Assembly (NCBI GenBank): GCA_041581135.1
Contig: JBFGCM010000138.1
Location: 1 to 5,718 of the forward strand
Origin: JBFGCM01 sp041581135
GTDB lineage: Bacteria; Actinomycetota; Acidimicrobiia; Spongiisociales; UBA5794
Length of the DNA: 5,718 nt
Reading direction: 5' to 3'
Shown: positions 4,467-5,718 of the stretch, piece after piece
Numbering within the stretch: position 1 is the first letter of the stretch
Layout: every line of letters starts with the position of its first letter
Made by a program: the position numbers and the translations under genes
Notes under the pieces: model-generated
What the model was told of the DNA's origin: nothing
The model's database searches: none
The model's input: only the letters and a program-made list of their open reading frames with translations

Positions 4467-5718
4467 TTACTGCGACTCGGCGCACGTCCCCAGGATCGAC
4501 GAGTGGCCCCCAATGTCGTAGAAGCCATAGATCCCGGCGTAGCCGACGAGACCCGTGGCGCATCCGCGTAGGATCCGCGACGCCCCGACGTCGGCACCGA
4601 CTTGGAAGCCGATCGCCTCTGCCGGCGCCGTCGGGCTGCCTGCAGGAATGGCGCCACCCCAACCGCCGTCAGCGATGCTGACCGACGAGTTGTAGAAGTT
4701 GACGTTCTCGCTGTCGGTGAGGACGTCGAAGCCGACCGCCGAACCCCACTGCGAGCTGAGTCCGCTCGCCGAGCCCTTGATGACGGTCACGTTCTCGGAA
4801 CCGGCGAACGTGTAGCCACGAGTGATGGCGCCGCCATACCCGGAAAGCGTGGCCGCCGGGTGAGAAACGCCTGCGGAGTAATCGCCGCACAGCGTCGAGC
4901 CGGCGGCACCCAGGTTGGCGAGCCCGTCGACGCTGGTACGAATCAGCTTGACGTTCTTGGCGGCATCCATCTTGAAGGCGATGACGCCCTTGTTGACGTG
5001 GAACATGGAGTCGCCGTTGCAGAGATAGCTCGCACCGATGTCCGCCAGGGTCTCGGAACCGCTGGCGCCCTCGACCCATCCCAGGATGTCGGACGAGATG
5101 TTCAGGCGCGTCACGTCCAGATGGCCGCCGTCGAACTCGCCGGTGGCGTTCGCTTTGGCCACGAGGGCCTGGGCGGTGGCCACGGCGTTGCCCGTATAGG
5201 TCGCCGCAACGTCGTCCGTGGCCGACACGGTCACCGGCACGCCGCTGTCGGGATGCATGTTCTTCACCTGGAACACGGCGCCGACTGGATCAATGGCGGC
5301 GGCGCCGCCGACGTCCAACGCGACGACCTCGTTGATGAAGGCGTGCTGGTCCACCACGTGCACGTTGCGGAACGTGATGTTCTCCGCAGCAACCGACGTG
5401 ACCCCGTCGGGGCGGCTCGGAAAGCCGTTGACGGCGACACCGAAGCTGTTCACGAGGAACGAGTACGAGTTGCCGTCGATCACGCCGAACGGGTTGTGGA
5501 ACAGGGCGTACTCGTCGGGATGCGCCGCCGCATCGATCTGGGCACGACCATCGACGATGTTCGGCGTCACGATGATGTCGTGATGGGTGTTGTTGATGGC
5601 GTCGCGCAACGCGCTCTTGATGTCGGTCACGCCGAGCTCGGCTCCATCCACCGTGAGCGTGGTGGTCGAGCCCATCCGGGCGAGCTGGTCGATGTAGTGC
5701 TTGATGAACTGGCCGGAC
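4467..5718 (-). CDS. Repetitive, probably beta-helical protein of unknown function (5' end beyond window)
   Basis: The frame is open from the right edge to TAA at 4469-4467, giving 416 visible residues. Readable protein sequence (SGQFIKHYIDQLAR) precedes the first in-window ATG at 5675, so the true start, and any signal peptide, lie outside. The protein is Gly/Ala/Ser/Val/Asn-rich and low in Lys/Arg. A motif of the form G-F-x-V, a short loop, S-E-N-V, x-hydrophobic pairs and S-A-x-G-L recurs at about residues 246, 300, 327, 368 and 395 (counted from the window edge), for example FKMDAAKNVKLI, YTFAGSENVTVI, FDVLTDSENVNFY and FQVGADVGASRIL. An earlier ENITFRNVHVVD near 112-123 resembles it. Such short beta-strand repeats suggest a right-handed parallel beta-helix, as in polysaccharide-active or surface proteins. 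The part between (DPVGAVFQVKNM, ATAQALVAKANA) is non-repetitive. Four Cys lie in the C-terminal half. No catalytic motif is recognised. Confidence 0.82.
   Translation of the reverse strand, partial: SGQFIKHYIDQLARMGSTTTLTVDGAELGVTDIKSALRDAINNTHHDIIVTPNIVDGRAQIDAAAHPDEYALFHNPFGVIDGNSYSFLVNSFGVAVNGFPSRPDGVTSVAAENITFRNVHVVDQHAFINEVVALDVGGAAAIDPVGAVFQVKNMHPDSGVPVTVSATDDVAATYTGNAVATAQALVAKANATGEFDGGHLDVTRLNISSDILGWVEGASGSETLADIGASYLCNGDSMFHVNKGVIAFKMDAAKNVKLIRTSVDGLANLGAAGSTLCGDYSAGVSHPAATLSGYGGAITRGYTFAGSENVTVIKGSASGLSSQWGSAVGFDVLTDSENVNFYNSSVSIADGGWGGAIPAGSPTAPAEAIGFQVGADVGASRILRGCATGLVGYAGIYGFYDIGGHSSILGTCAESQ

Noticed and set aside
1..5718. tRNA or rRNA genes, CRISPR arrays, insertion sequences, toxin-antitoxin or defence modules
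   Set aside because: I looked for cloverleaf-like segments, regularly spaced repeats, transposase motifs and small overlapping gene pairs on both strands and found none that could be supported.

Overview
The window is GC-rich, with strong G/C preference at third codon positions. Two of the three plus-strand genes start with no convincing ribosome binding site and have a TANNNT hexamer just upstream, as expected of leaderless mRNAs. Together with the protein types this suggests an actinobacterium, possibly a marine or soil lineage from an environmental assembly. That assignment is an inference from composition and start-site style; no marker gene is present.

Layout. Positions 1-336 hold no convincing gene. 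A very stable cUUCGg-loop hairpin at 21-44 probably ends a gene lying to the left. From 1513 down to 337 on the minus strand lies a gene that now reads as two overlapping frames: an N-terminal TPR half (1513-1046) and a C-terminal half with a charged helical segment and a hydrophobic membrane region (1122-337). The halves join cleanly if one base is skipped near 1135, which would give a TPR-membrane protein of about 391 residues. Its start codon has a strong Shine-Dalgarno sequence, but that sequence lies inside an 8-bp hairpin.

A 239-bp divergent region (1514-1752) separates this gene from a plus-strand group. It holds a perfect 12-bp palindrome and a 10-bp direct repeat at 21-bp spacing. 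The plus-strand group contains a short PLP-dependent serine/threonine dehydratase (1753-2679), a malonyl-CoA decarboxylase remnant (2710-3310) that keeps both family ends but has lost its catalytic middle and changed frame, and a pirin-family cupin (3375-4388). A 12-bp hairpin at 4416-4445 separates the pirin gene from a convergent minus-strand gene (5718-4467). That gene is truncated by the window edge and encodes a repetitive protein, probably a beta-helix.

The genes do not form an obvious pathway. The dehydratase and the former malonyl-CoA decarboxylase would both be small-molecule catabolic enzymes, and pirins are often linked to redox or central-carbon control, but nothing here ties them together. 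I did not find a defence system, mobile element, CRISPR array, RNA gene or clear novel multi-gene system. The observations most worth a second look are the two broken genes, the hairpin over the TPR gene's ribosome binding site, the shared start-site architecture and the repetitive convergent protein.
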